Assembly (NCBI GenBank): GCA_964057225.1
Contig: OZ059894.1
Span: 22,660,476 to 22,724,475 of the forward strand
Reading direction: 5' to 3'
Length of the DNA stretch: 64,000 nucleotides
From: Auanema rhodensis
Lineage: Eukaryota > Nematoda > Chromadorea > Rhabditida > Rhabditidae
In this document: positions 38,801 through 50,988 of the stretch, in pieces
Position numbering within the stretch: position 1 is the first letter of the stretch
Layout: each line of letters starts with the position of its first letter
Position numbers and translations under genes: made by a program
Notes under the pieces: model-generated
What the model saw: only the letters and a program-made list of their open reading frames with translations
Database searches by the model: none
What the model was told of the DNA's origin: nothing

Positions 38801-39322
38801 CATTTTTAAGCTAGCGCAAATCTGATAACACAGATCGACGCAGCTTAAAAATCCGCATCGAATGCACTACACTACATTGAGAAACGCTTAATACAAAAAT
38901 TAGTTATGATCGTTTGAAAAATGATGCATTAGTGTATGTTGAGTTTCCATGTACACTCAACATTGCTTCCAAAAACATTTTGACAAAAATTTTTTCGAAA
39001 AATTTCAAAATAATTTAGCAAAAAGTAGATGTTTTTAGATTCCTTTTTTCAAGGCAAAGACGATGGACAATGTTATTCAACGAAAAAATTAATTCTTCAG
39101 GGTGAAAATCGAGGATATAAGTGTGAACTTATATCAGTTGATATCTCGGTGCATTTTTAAGCTAGCGCAAATCTGATAACACAGATCGACGCAGCTTAAA
39201 AATCCGCATCGAATGCACTATACTACATTGAGAAACGCTTAATACAAAAATTAGTTATGATCGTTTGAAAAATGATGCATTAGTGTATGTTGAGTTTCCA
39301 TGTACACTCAACATTGCTTCCA
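35813..39322 (+). repeat. Ten-monomer higher-order repeat, copy 2 (3,510 bp)
   Basis: Units 103-112 repeat copy 1 with one extra CCTTTTTTC monomer before the CACTACAC unit (near 38,866). The AAAAACTTC unit lies 3,159 bp after its counterpart in copy 1 and 3,510 bp before that in copy 3. Unit 107 has CAGAACG, where its counterparts in copies 1 and 3 have CAGATCG. Confidence 0.87.
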
Positions 39323-41622
39323 AAAACATTTTGACAAAAATTTTTTCGAGAAATTTCAAAATAATTTAGCAAAAAGTAGATGTTTTTAGATTCCTTTTTT
39401 CAAGGCAAAGACGATGGACAATGTTATTCAACGAAAAAATTAATTCTTCAGGGTGAAAATCGAGGATATAAGTGTGAACTTATATCAGTTGATATCTCGG
39501 TGCATTTTTAAGCTAGCGCAAATCTGATAACACAGATCGACGCAGCTTAAAAATCCGCATCGAATGCAATATACTACATTGAGAAACGCTTAATACAAAA
39601 ATTAGTTATGATCGTTTGAAAAATGATGCATTAGTGTATGTTGAGTTTCCATGTACACTCAACATTGCTTCCAAAAACATTTTGACAAAAATTTTTTCGA
39701 GAAATTTCAAAATAATTTAGCAAAAAGTAGATGTTTTTAGATTCCTTTTTTCAAGGCAAAGACGATGGACAATGTTATTCAACGAAAAAATTAATTCTTC
39801 AGGGTGAAAATCGAGGATATAAGTGTGAACTTATATCAGTTGATATCTCGGTGCATTTTTAAGCTAGCGCAAATCTGATAACACAGATCGACGCAGCTTA
39901 AAAATCCGCATCGAATGCAATATACTACATTGAGAAACGCTTAATACAAAAATTAGTTATGATCGTTTGAAAAATGATGCATTAGTGTATGTTGAGTTTC
40001 CATGTACACTCAACATTGCTTCCAAAAACATTTTGACAAAAATTTTTTCGAAAAACTTCAAAATAATTTAGCAAAAAGTAGATGTTTTTAGATTCCTTTT
40101 TTCAAGGCAAAGACGATGGACAATGTTATTCAACGAAAAAATTAATTCTTCAGGGTGAAAATCGAGGATATAAGTGTGAACTTATATCAGTTGATATCTC
40201 GGTGCATTGTTAAGCTAGCGCAAATCTGATAACACAGATCGACGCAGCTTAAAAATCCGCATCGAATGCACTATACTACATTGAGAATCGCTTAATACAA
40301 AAATTAGTTATGATCGTTTGAAAAATGATGCATTAGTGTATGTTGAGTTTCCATGTACACTCAACATTGCTTCCAAAAACATTTTGACAAAAATTTTTTC
40401 GAAAAATTTCAGAATAATTTAGCAAAAAGTAGATGTTTTTAGATTCCTTTTTTCAAGGCAAAGACGATGGTCAATGTTATTCAACGAAAAAATCAATTCT
40501 TCAGGGTGAAAATCGAGGATATAAGTGTGAACTTATATCAGTTGATATCTCGGTGCATTTTTAAGCTAGCGCAAATCTGATAACACAGAACGACGCAGCT
40601 TAAAAATCCGCATCGAATGCACTATACTACATTGAGAAACGCTTAATACAAAAATTAGTTATGATCGTTTGAAAAATGATGCATTAGTGTATGTTGAGTT
40701 TCCATGTACACTCAACATTGCTTCCAAAAACATTTTGACGAAAATTTTTTCGAGAAATTTCAAAATAATTTAGCAAAAAGTAGATGTTTTTAGATTCCCT
40801 TTTTCAAGGCAAAGACGATGGACAATGTTATTCAACGAAAAAATTAATTCTTCAGGGTGAAAATCGAGGATATAAGTGTGAACTTATATCAGTTGATATC
40901 TCGGTGCATTTTTAAGCTAGCGCAAATCTGATAACACAGATCGACGCAGCTTAAAAATCCGCATCGAATGCACTATACTACATTGAGAAACGCTTAATAC
41001 AAAAATTAGTTATGATCGTTTGAAAAATGATGCATTAGTGTATGTTGAGTTTCCATGTACACTCAACATTGCTTCCAAAAACATTTTGACAAAAATTTTT
41101 TCGAAAAATTTCAAAATAATTTAGCAAAAAGTAGATGTTTTTAGATTCCATTTTTCAAGGCAAAGACGATGGACAATGTTATTCAACGAAAAAATTAATT
41201 CTTCAGGGTGAAAATCGAGGATATAAGTGTGAACTTATATCAGTTGATATCTCGGTGCATTTTTAAGCTAGCGCAAATCTGATAACACAGATCGACGCAG
41301 CTTAAAAATCCGCATCGAATGCACTATACTACATTGAGAAACGCTTAATACAAAAATTAGTTATGATCGTTTGAAAAATGATGCATTAGTGTATGTTGAG
41401 TTTCCATGTACACTCAACATTGCTTCCAAAAACATTTTGACAAAAATTTTTTCGAAAAATTTCAAAATAATTTAGCAAAAAGTAGATGTTTTTAGATTCC
41501 TTTTTTAAAGGCAAAGACGATGGACAATGTTATTCAACGAAAAAATTAATTCTTCAGGGTGAAAATCGAGGATATAAGTGTGAACTTATATCAGTTGATA
41601 TCTCGGTGCATTTTTAAGCTAG
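39323..41622 (+). repeat. Higher-order repeat, copy 3, cut off by the first short monomer
   Basis: Units 113-119 follow the same order as copies 1 and 2 as far as the first CCTTTTTTC unit. Unit 119 (starting 41,429, with the private change TTTTTAAAGG) runs into the 157-bp short unit at 41,623. From here on the array changes character. Unit 117 has GACGAAAATTTT (near 40,738). Confidence 0.85.
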
Positions 41623-41779
41623 TTTAATTTAGCATAAAGTAGATGTTTTTAGATTCCATTTTTCAAGGCAAAGACGATGGACAATGATATTCAACAAAAA
41701 AATTAATTCTTCAGGGGGAAAATCGAGGATATAAGTGTGAACTTATATCAGTTGATATCTCGGTGCATTTTTAAGCTAG
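41623..41779 (+). repeat. Short 157-bp monomer S1
   Basis: This is the leftmost short unit. Relative to the full monomer it lacks 194 bp, from unit base 195 (after AAGCTAG) to base 37 of the next unit. It reads TT in place of AA at bases 38-39 and continues TAATTTAGCATAAAG. Linked changes are A50T, T102A (AATGATATTC), G111A (CAACAAAAAAA) and T132G (CAGGGGGAAAA). It keeps the hairpin at unit bases 143-164 but has lost one arm of the main dyad, the T5-CG-A5 palindrome and the ATGTTGAGT hairpin. S1 stands alone, 5,071 bp before S2. Confidence 0.93.
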
Positions 41780-41936
41780 CGCAAATCTGATAACACAGAT
41801 CGACGCAGCTTAAAAATCCGCATCGAATGCACTATACTACATTGAGAAACGCTTAATACAAAAATTAGTTATGATCGTTTGAAAAATGATGCATTAGTGT
41901 ATGTTGAGTTTCCATGTACACTCAACATTGCTTCCA

Positions 41937-44900
41937 AAAACATTTTGACAAACATTTTTTCGAAAAATTTCAAAATAATTTAGCAAAAAGTAGATGTTTT
42001 TAGATTCCATTTTTCAAGGCAAAGACGATGGACAATGTTATTCAACGAAAAAATTAATTCTTCAGGGTGAAAATCGAGGATATAAGTGTGAACTTATATC
42101 AGTTGATATCTCGGTGCATTTTTAAGCTAGCGCAAATCTGATAACACAGATCGACGCAGCTTAAAAATCCGCATCGAATGCACTATACTACATTGAGAAA
42201 CGCTTAATACAAAAATTAGTTATGATCGTTTGAAAAATGATGCATTAGTGTATGTTGAGTTTCCATGTACACTCAACATTGCTTCCAAAAACATTTTGAC
42301 AAAAATTTTTTCGAAAAATTTCAAAATAATTTAGCAAAAAGTAGATGTTTTTAGATTCCTTTTTTCAAGGCAAAGACGATGGACAATGTTATTCAACGAA
42401 AAAATTAATTCTTCAGGGTGAAAATCGAGGATATAAGTGTGAACTTATATCAGTTGATATCTCGGTGCATTTTTAAGCTAGCGCGAATCTGATAACACAG
42501 ATCGACGCAGCTTAAAAATCCGCATCGAATGCACTATACTACATTGAGAAACGCTTAATACAAAAATTAGTTATGATCGTTTGAAAAATGATGCATTAGT
42601 GTATGTTGAGTTTCCATGTACACTCAACATTGCTTCCAAAAACATTTTGACAAAAATTTTTTCGAAAAATTTCAAAATAATTTAGCAAAAAGTAGATGTT
42701 TTTAGATTCCTTTTTTCAAGGCAAAGACGATGGACAATGTTATTCAACGAAAAAATTAATTCTTCAGGGTGAAAATCGAGGATATAAGTGTGAACTTATA
42801 TCAGTTGATATCTCGGTGCATTGTTAAGCTAGCGCAAATCTGATAACACAGATCGACGCAGCTTAAAAATCCGCATCGAATGCACTATACTACATTGAGA
42901 AACGCTTAATACAAAAATTAGTTATGATCGTTTGAAAAATGATGCATTAGTGTATGTTGAGTTTCCATGTACACTCAACATTGCTTCCAAAAACATTTTG
43001 ACAAAAATTTTTTCGAAAAATTTCAGAATAATTTAGCAAAAAGTAGATGTTTTTAGATTCCTTTTTTCAAGGCAAAGACGATGGTCAATGTTATTCAACG
43101 AAAAAATCAATTCTTCAGGGTGAAAATCGAGGATATAAGTGTGAACTTATATCAGTTGATATCTCGGTGCATTTTTAAGCTAGCGCAAATCTGATAACAC
43201 AGAACGACGCAGCTTAAAAATCCGCATCGAATGCACTATACTACATTGAGAAACGCTTAATACAAAAATTAGTTATGATCGTTTGAAAAATGATGCATTA
43301 GTGTATGTTGAGTTTCCATGTACACTCAACATTGCTTCCAAAAACATTTTGACAAAAATTTTTTCGAGAAATTTCAAAATAATTTAGCAAAAAGTAGATG
43401 TTTTTAGATTCCTTTTTTCAAGGCAAAGACGATGGACAATGTTATTCAACGAAAAAATTAATTCTTCAGGGTGAAAATCGAGGATATAAGTGTGAACTTA
43501 TATCAGTTGATATCTCGGTGCATTTTTAAGCTAGCGCAAATCTGATAACACAGAACGACGCAGCTTAAAAATCCGCATCGAATGCACTATACTACATTGA
43601 GAAACGCTTAATACAAAAATTAGTTATGATCGTTTGAAAAATGATGCATTAGTGTATGTTGAGTTTCCATGTACACTCAACATTGCTTCCAAAAACATTT
43701 TGACAAAAATTTTTTCGAGAAATTTCAAAATAATTTAGCAAAAAGTAGATGTTTTTAGATTCCTTTTTTCAAGGCAAAGACGATGGACAATGTTATTCAA
43801 CGAAAAAATTAATTCTTCAGGGTGAAAATCGAGGATATAAGTGTGAACTTATATCAGTTGATATCTCGGTGCATTTTTAAGCTAGCGCGAATCTGATAAC
43901 ACAGATCGACGCAGCTTAAAAATCCGCATCGAATGCACTATACTACATTGAGAAACGCTTAATACAAAAATTAGTTATGATCGTTTGAAAAATGATGCAT
44001 TAGTGTATGTTGAGTTTCCATGTACACTCAACATTGCTTCCAAAAACATTTTGACAAAAATTTTTTCGAAAAATTTCAAAATAATTTAGCAAAAAGTAGA
44101 TGTTTTTAGATTCCTTTTTTCAAGGCAAAGACGATGGACAATGTTATTCAACGAAAAAATTAATTCTTCAGGGTGAAAATCGAGGATATAAGTGTGAACT
44201 TATATCAGTTGATATCTCGGTGCATTGTTAAGCTAGCGCAAATCTGATAACACAGATCGACGCAGCTTAAAAATCCGCATCGAATGCACTATACTACATT
44301 GAGAAACGCTTAATACAAAAATTAGTTATGATCGTTTGAAAAATGATGCATTAGTGTATGTTGAGTTTCCATGTACACTCAACATTGCTTCCAAAAACAT
44401 TTTGACAAAAATTTTTTCGAAAAATTTCAGAATAATTTAGCAAAAAGTAGATGTTTTTAGATTCCTTTTTTCAAGGCAAAGACGATGGTCAATGTTATTC
44501 AACGAAAAAATCAATTCTTCAGGGTGAAAATCGAGGATATAAGTGTGAACTTATATCAGTTGATATCTCGGTGCATTTTTAAGCTAGCGCAAATCTGATA
44601 ACACAGAACGACGCAGCTTAAAAATCCGCATCGAATGCACTATACTACATTGAGAAACGCTTAATACAAAAATTAGTTATGATCGTTTGAAAAATGATGC
44701 ATTAGTGTATGTTGAGTTTCCATGTACACTCAACATTGCTTCCAAAAACATTTTGACAAAAATTTTTTCGAGAAATTTCAAAATAATTTAGCAAAAAGTA
44801 GATGTTTTTAGATTCCTTTTTTCAAGGCAAAGACGATGGACAATGTTATTCAACGAAAAAATTAATTCTTCAGGGTGAAAATCGAGGATATAAGTGTGAA

Positions 44901-45446
44901 CTTATATCAGTTGATATCTCGGTGCATTTTTAAGCTAGCGCAAATCTGATAACACAGAACGACGCAGCTTAAAAATCCGCATCGAATGCACTATACTACA
45001 TTGAGAAACGCTTAATACAAAAATTAGTTATGATCGTTTGAAAAATGATGCATTAGTGTATGTTGAGTTTCCATGTACACTCAACATTGCTTCCAAAAAC
45101 ATTTTGACAAAAATTTTTTCGAGAAATTTCAAAATAATTTAGCAAAAAGTAGATGTTTTTAGATTCCTTTTTTCAAGGCAAAGACGATGGACAATGTTAT
45201 TCAACGAAAAAATTAATTCTTCAGGGTGAAAATCGAGGATATAAGTGTGAACTTATATCAGTTGATATCTCGGTGCATTTTTAAGCTAGCGCAAATCTGA
45301 TAACACAGATCGACGCAGCTTAAAAATCCGCATCGAATGCAATATACTACATTGAGAAACGCTTAATACAAAAATTAGTTATGATCGTTTGAAAAATGAT
45401 GCATTAGTGTATGTTGAGTTTCCATGTACACTCAACATTGCTTCCA
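41937..45446 (+). repeat. Ten full monomers (units 120-129) between S1 and the 1,561-bp HOR
   Basis: These are proto-forms of the later higher-order repeat. Units 122-124 and 126-128 both show the order CATTGTTAAGC unit, GATGGTCAATG unit with CAGAACG, CGAGAAATTTC unit with CAGAACG, a four-monomer (1,404-bp) periodicity without a short unit. Units 121 and 125 share the rare GCGCGAATCTG. Unit 120 has ACAAACATTTTTTCG. Confidence 0.78.
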
Positions 45447-47007
45447 AAAACATTTTGACAAAAATTTTTTCGAAAAACTTCAAAATAATTTAGCAAAAAG
45501 TAGATGTTTTTAGATTCCTTTTTTCAAGGCAAAGACGATGGACAATGTTATTCAACGAAAAAATTAATTCTTCAGGGTGAAAATCGAGGATATAAGTGTG
45601 AACTTATATCAGTTGATATCTCGGTGCATTGTTAAGCTAGCGCAAATCTGATAACACAGATCGACGCAGCTTAAAAATCCGCATCGAATGCACTATACTA
45701 CATTGAGAAACGCTTAATACAAAAATTAGTTATGATCGTTTGAAAAATGATGCATTAGTGTATGTTGAGTTTCCATGTACACTCAACATTGCTTCCAAAA
45801 ACATTTTGACAAAAATTTTTTCGAAAAATTTCAGAATAATTTAGCAAAAAGTAGATGTTTTTAGATTCCTTTTTTCAAGGCAAAGACGATGGTCAATGTT
45901 ATTCAACGAAAAAATCAATTCTTCAGGGTGAAAATCGAGGATATAAGTGTGAACTTATATCAGTTGATATCTCGGTGCATTTTTAAGCTAGCGCAAATCT
46001 GATAACACAGAACGACGCAGCTTAAAAATCCGCATCGAATGCACTATACTACATTGAGAAACGCTTAATACAAGAATTAGTTATGATCGTTTGAAAAATG
46101 ATGCATTAGTGTATGTTGAGTTTCCATGTACACTCAACATTGCTTCCAAAAACATTTTGACAAAAATTTTTTCGAGAAATTTCAAAATAATTTAGCAAAA
46201 AGTAGATGTTTTTAGATTCCTTTTTTCAAGGCAAAGACGATGGACAATGTTATTCAACGAAAAAATTAATTCTTCAGGGTGAAAATCGAGGATATAAGTG
46301 TGAACTTATATCAGTTGATATCTCGGTGCATTTTTAAGCTAGCGCAAATCTGATAACACAGAACGACGCAGCTTAAAAATCCGCATCGAATGCACTATAC
46401 TACATTGAGAAACGCTTAATACAAAAATTAGTTATGATCGTTTGAAAAATGATGCATTAGTGTATGTTGAGTTTCCATGTACACTCAACATTGCTTCCAA
46501 AAACATTTTGACAAAAATTTTTTCGAGAAATTTCAAAATAATTTAGCAAAAAGTAGATGTTTTTAGATTCCTTTTTTCAAGGCAAAGACGATGGACAATG
46601 TTATTCAACGAAAAAATTAATTCTTCAGGGTGAAAATCGAGGATATAAGTGTGAACTTATATCAGTTGATATCTCGGTGCATTTTTAAGCTAGTTTAATT
46701 TAGCATAAAGTAGATGTTTTTAGATTCCATTTTTCAAGGCAAAGACGATGGACAATGATATTCAACAAAAAAATTAATTCTTCAGGGGGAAAATCGAGGA
46801 TATAAGTGTGAACTTATATCAGTTGATATCTCGGTGCATTTTTAAGCTAGCGCAAATCTGATAACACAGATCGACGCAGCTTAAAAATCCGCATCGAATG
46901 CACTATACTACATTGAGAAACGCTTAATACAAAAATTAGTTATGATCGTTTGAAAAATGATGCATTAGTGTATGTTGAGTTTCCATGTACACTCAACATT
47001 GCTTCCA
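45447..47007 (+). repeat. 1,561-bp higher-order repeat, copy A (with S2)
   Basis: The unit consists of four full monomers plus one short: AAAAACTTC with CATTGTTAAGC; CAGAATAA with GATGGTCAATG, AAAATCAATTC and CAGAACG; CGAGAAATTTC with CAGAACG; and a CGAGAAATTTC monomer interrupted by the short unit. The length is 4 x 351 + 157 = 1,561. This copy and the next share the private ACAAGAATT in the second monomer (near 46,071 and 47,632). Confidence 0.9.
46694..46850 (+). repeat. Short 157-bp monomer S2
   Basis: Same junction and linked changes as S1. The right-hand part continues into CACTATAC. It closes copy A of the 1,561-bp higher-order repeat. Confidence 0.93.
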
Positions 47008-48568
47008 AAAACATTTTGACAAAAATTTTTTCGAAAAACTTCAAAATAATTTAGCAAAAAGTAGATGTTTTTAGATTCCTTTTTTCAAGGCAAAGACGAT
47101 GGACAATGTTATTCAACGAAAAAATTAATTCTTCAGGGTGAAAATCGAGGATATAAGTGTGAACTTATATCAGTTGATATCTCGGTGCATTGTTAAGCTA
47201 GCGCAAATCTGATAACACAGATCGACGCAGCTTAAAAATCCGCATCGAATGCACTATACTACATTGAGAAACGCTTAATACAAAAATTAGTTATGATCGT
47301 TTGAAAAATGATGCATTAGTGTATGTTGAGTTTCCATGTACACTCAACATTGCTTCCAAAAACATTTTGACAAAAATTTTTTCGAAAAATTTCAGAATAA
47401 TTTAGCAAAAAGTAGATGTTTTTAGATTCCTTTTTTCAAGGCAAAGACGATGGTCAATGTTATTCAACGAAAAAATCAATTCTTCAGGGTGAAAATCGAG
47501 GATATAAGTGTGAACTTATATCAGTTGATATCTCGGTGCATTTTTAAGCTAGCGCAAATCTGATAACACAGAACGACGCAGCTTAAAAATCCGCATCGAA
47601 TGCACTATACTACATTGAGAAACGCTTAATACAAGAATTAGTTATGATCGTTTGAAAAATGATGCATTAGTGTATGTTGAGTTTCCATGTACACTCAACA
47701 TTGCTTCCAATAACATTTTGACAAAAATTTTTTCGAGAAATTTCAAAATAATTTAGCAAAAAGTAGATGTTTTTAGATTCCTTTTTTCAAGGCAAAGACG
47801 ATGGACAATGTTATTCAACGAAAAAATTAATTCTTCAGGGTGAAAATCGAGGATATAAGTGTGAACTTATATCAGTTGATATCTCGGTGCATTTTTAAGC
47901 TAGCGCAAATCTGATAACACAGAACGACGCAGCTTAAAAATCCGCATCGAATGCACTATACTACATTGAGAAACGCTTAATACAAAAATTAGTTATGATC
48001 GTTTGAAAAATGATGCATTAGTGTATGTTGAGTTTCCATGTACACTCAACATTGCTTCCAAAAACATTTTGACAAAAATTTTTTCGAGAAATTTCAAAAT
48101 AATTTAGCAAAAAGTAGATGTTTTTAGATTCCTTTTTTCAAGGCAAAGACGATGGACAATGTTATTCAACGAAAAAATTAATTCTTCAGGGTGAAAATCG
48201 AGGATATAAGTGTGAACTTATATCAGTTGATATCTCGGTGCATTTTTAAGCTAGTTTAATTTAGCATAAAGTAGATGTTTTTAGATTCCATTTTTCAAGG
48301 CAAAGACGATGGACAATGATATTCAACAAAAAAATTAATTCTTCAGGGGGAAAATCGAGGATATAAGTGTGAACTTATATCAGTTGATATCTCGGTGCAT
48401 TTTTAAGCTAGCGCAAATCTGATAACACAGATCGACGCAGCTTAAAAATCCGCATCGAATGCACTATACTACATCAAGAAACGCTTGATACAAAAATTAG
48501 TTATGATCGTTTGAAAAATGATGCATTAGTGTATGTTGAGTTTCCATGTACACTCAACATTGCTTCCA
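47008..48568 (+). repeat. 1,561-bp higher-order repeat, copy B (with S3)
   Basis: Same monomer order as copy A. Private changes are CCAATAACATTTT at the start of its third monomer (near 47,708) and ACATCAAGAAACGCTTGATAC after the short unit (near 48,473). One further full monomer (unit 138, 48,569-48,919, with GATAGACAATG) separates it from copy C. Confidence 0.9.
48255..48411 (+). repeat. Short 157-bp monomer S3
   Basis: Same junction and linked changes as S1. It lies 1,561 bp after S2. Confidence 0.93.
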
Positions 48569-48919
48569 AAAACATTTTGACAAAAATTTTTTCGAAAAAT
48601 TTCAAAATAATTTAGCAAAAAGTAGATGTTTTTAGATTCCATTTTTCAAGGCAAAGACGATAGACAATGTTATTCAACGAAAAAATCAATTCTTCAGGGT
48701 GAAAATCGAGGATATAAGTGTGAACTTATATCAGTTGATATCTCGGTGCATTTTTAAGCTAGCGCAAATCTGATAACACAGATCGACGCAGCTTAAAAAT
48801 CCGCATCGAATGCAATATACTACATTGAGAAACGCTTAATACAAAAATTAGTTATGATCGTTTGAAAAATGATGCATTAGTGTATGTTGAGTTTCCATGT
48901 ACACTCAACATTGCTTCCA

Positions 48920-50480
48920 AAAACATTTTGACAAAAATTTTTTCGAAAAACTTCAAAATAATTTAGCAAAAAGTAGATGTTTTTAGATTCCTTTTTTCAA
49001 GGCAAAGACGATGGACAATGTTATTCAACGAAAAAATTAATTCTTCAGGGTGAAAATCGAGGATATAAGTGTGAACTTATATCAGTTGATATCTCGGTGC
49101 ATTGTTAAGCTAGCGCAAATCTGATAACACAGATCGACGCAGCTTAAAAATCCGCATCGAATGCACTATACTACATTGAGAAACGCTTAATACAAAAATT
49201 AGTTATGATCGTTTGAAAAATGATGCATTAGTGTATGTTGAGTTTCCATGTACACTCAACATTGCTTCCAAAAACATTTTGACAAAAATTTTTTCGAAAA
49301 ATTTCAGAATAATTTAGCAAAAAGTAGATGTTTTTAGATTCCTTTTTTCAAGGCAAAGACGATGGTCAATGTTATTCAACGAAAAAATCAATTCTTCAGG
49401 GTGAAAATCGAGGATATAAGTGTGAACTTATATCAGTTGATATCTCGGTTCATTTTTAAGCTAGCGCAAATCTGATAACACAGAACGACGCAGCTTAAAA
49501 ATCCGCATCGAATGCACTATACTACATTGAGAAACGCTTAATACAAAAATTAGTTATGATCGTTTGAAAAATGATGCATTAGTGTATGTTGAGTTTCCAT
49601 GTACACTCAACATTGCTTCCAAAAACATTTTGACAAAAATTTTTTCGAGAAATTTCGAAATAATTTAGCAAAAAGTAGATGTTTTTAGATTCCTTTTTTC
49701 AAGGCAAAGACGATGGACAATGTTATTCAACGAAAAAATTAATTCTTCAGGGTGAAAATCGAGGATATAAGTGTGAACTTATATCAGTTGATATCTCGGT
49801 GCATTTTTAAGCTAGCGCAAATCTGATAACACAGAACGACGCAGCTTAAAAATCCGCATCGAATGCACTATACTACATTGAGAAACGCTTAATACAAAAA
49901 TTAGTTATGATCGTTTGAAAAATGATGCATTAGTGTATGTTGAGTTTCCATGTACACTCAACATTGCTTCCAAAAACATTTTGACAAAAATTTTTTCGAG
50001 AAATTTCAAAATAATTTAGCAAAAAGTAGATGTTTTTAGATTCCTTTTTTCAAGGCAAAGACGATGGACAATGTTATTCAACGAAAAAATTAATTCTTCA
50101 GGGTGAAAATCGAGGATATAAGTGTGAACTTATATCAGTTGATATCTCGGTGCATTTTTAAGCTAGTTTAATTTAGCATAAAGTAGATGTTTTTAGATTC
50201 CATTTTTCAAGGCAAAGACGATGGACAATGATATTCAACAAAAAAATTAATTCTTCAGGGGGAAAATCGAGGATATAAGTGTGAACTTATATCAGTTGAT
50301 ATCTCGGTGCATTTTTAAGCTAGCGCAAATCTGATAACACAGAACGACGCAGCTTAAAAATCCGCATCGAATGCACTATACTACATTGAGAAACGCTTAA
50401 TACAAAAATTAGTTATGATCGTTTGAAAAATGATGCATTAGTGTATGTTGAGTTTCCATGTACACTCAACATTGCTTCCA
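48920..50480 (+). repeat. 1,561-bp higher-order repeat, copy C (with S4)
   Basis: Two new marks appear here and persist in later copies: CGGTTCATTTTT instead of CGGTGCATTTTT in the second monomer (near 49,450), and ATTTCGAAATAA instead of ATTTCAAAATAA in the third (near 49,655). They separate the later copies from copies A and B and give the order of expansion. After S4 the unit reads CAGAACG. Confidence 0.9.
50167..50323 (+). repeat. Short 157-bp monomer S4
   Basis: Same junction and linked changes as S1. It is one of four close pairs (S4-S5, S7-S8, S11-S12, S13-S14) whose members are 508 bp apart, that is one full plus one short monomer. Confidence 0.93.
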
Positions 50481-50674
50481 AAAACATTTTGACAAAAATT
50501 TTTTCGAGAAATTTCAAAATAATTTAGCAAAAAGTAGATGTTTTTAGATTCCTTTTTTCAAGGCAAAGACGATGGACAATGTTATTCAACGAAAAAATTA
50601 ATTCTTCAGGGTGAAAATCGAGGATATAAGTGTGAACTTATATCAGTTGATATCTCGGTGCATTTTTAAGCTAG

Positions 50675-50831
50675 TTTAATTTAGCATAAAGTAGATGTTT
50701 TTAGATTCCATTTTTCAAGGCAAAGACGATGGACAATGATATTCAACAAAAAAATTAATTCTTCAGGGGGAAAATCGAGGATATAAGTGTGAACTTATAT
50801 CAGTTGATATCTCGGTGCATTTTTAAGCTAG
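50675..50831 (+). repeat. Short 157-bp monomer S5
   Basis: Same junction and linked changes as S1, 508 bp after S4. The intervening CGAGAAATTTC monomer (unit 143) duplicates unit 142, so this pair is a duplication of the last 508 bp of copy C. It continues with CAATATAC. Confidence 0.93.
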
Positions 50832-50988
50832 CGCAAATCTGATAACACAGATCGACGCAGCTTAAAAATCCGCATCGAATGCAATATACTACATTGAGAA
50901 ACGCTTAATACAAAAATTAGTTATGATCGTTTGAAAAATGATGCATTAGTGTATGTTGAGTTTCCATGTACACTCAACATTGCTTCCA

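Noticed and set aside
41623-41779. Short unit as the ancestral monomer with the full unit as a later insertion
   Set aside because: The short unit occurs only in the right third, always with the same derived linked changes, while the full unit is everywhere and more diverse. Deletion from the full unit is the simpler reading.
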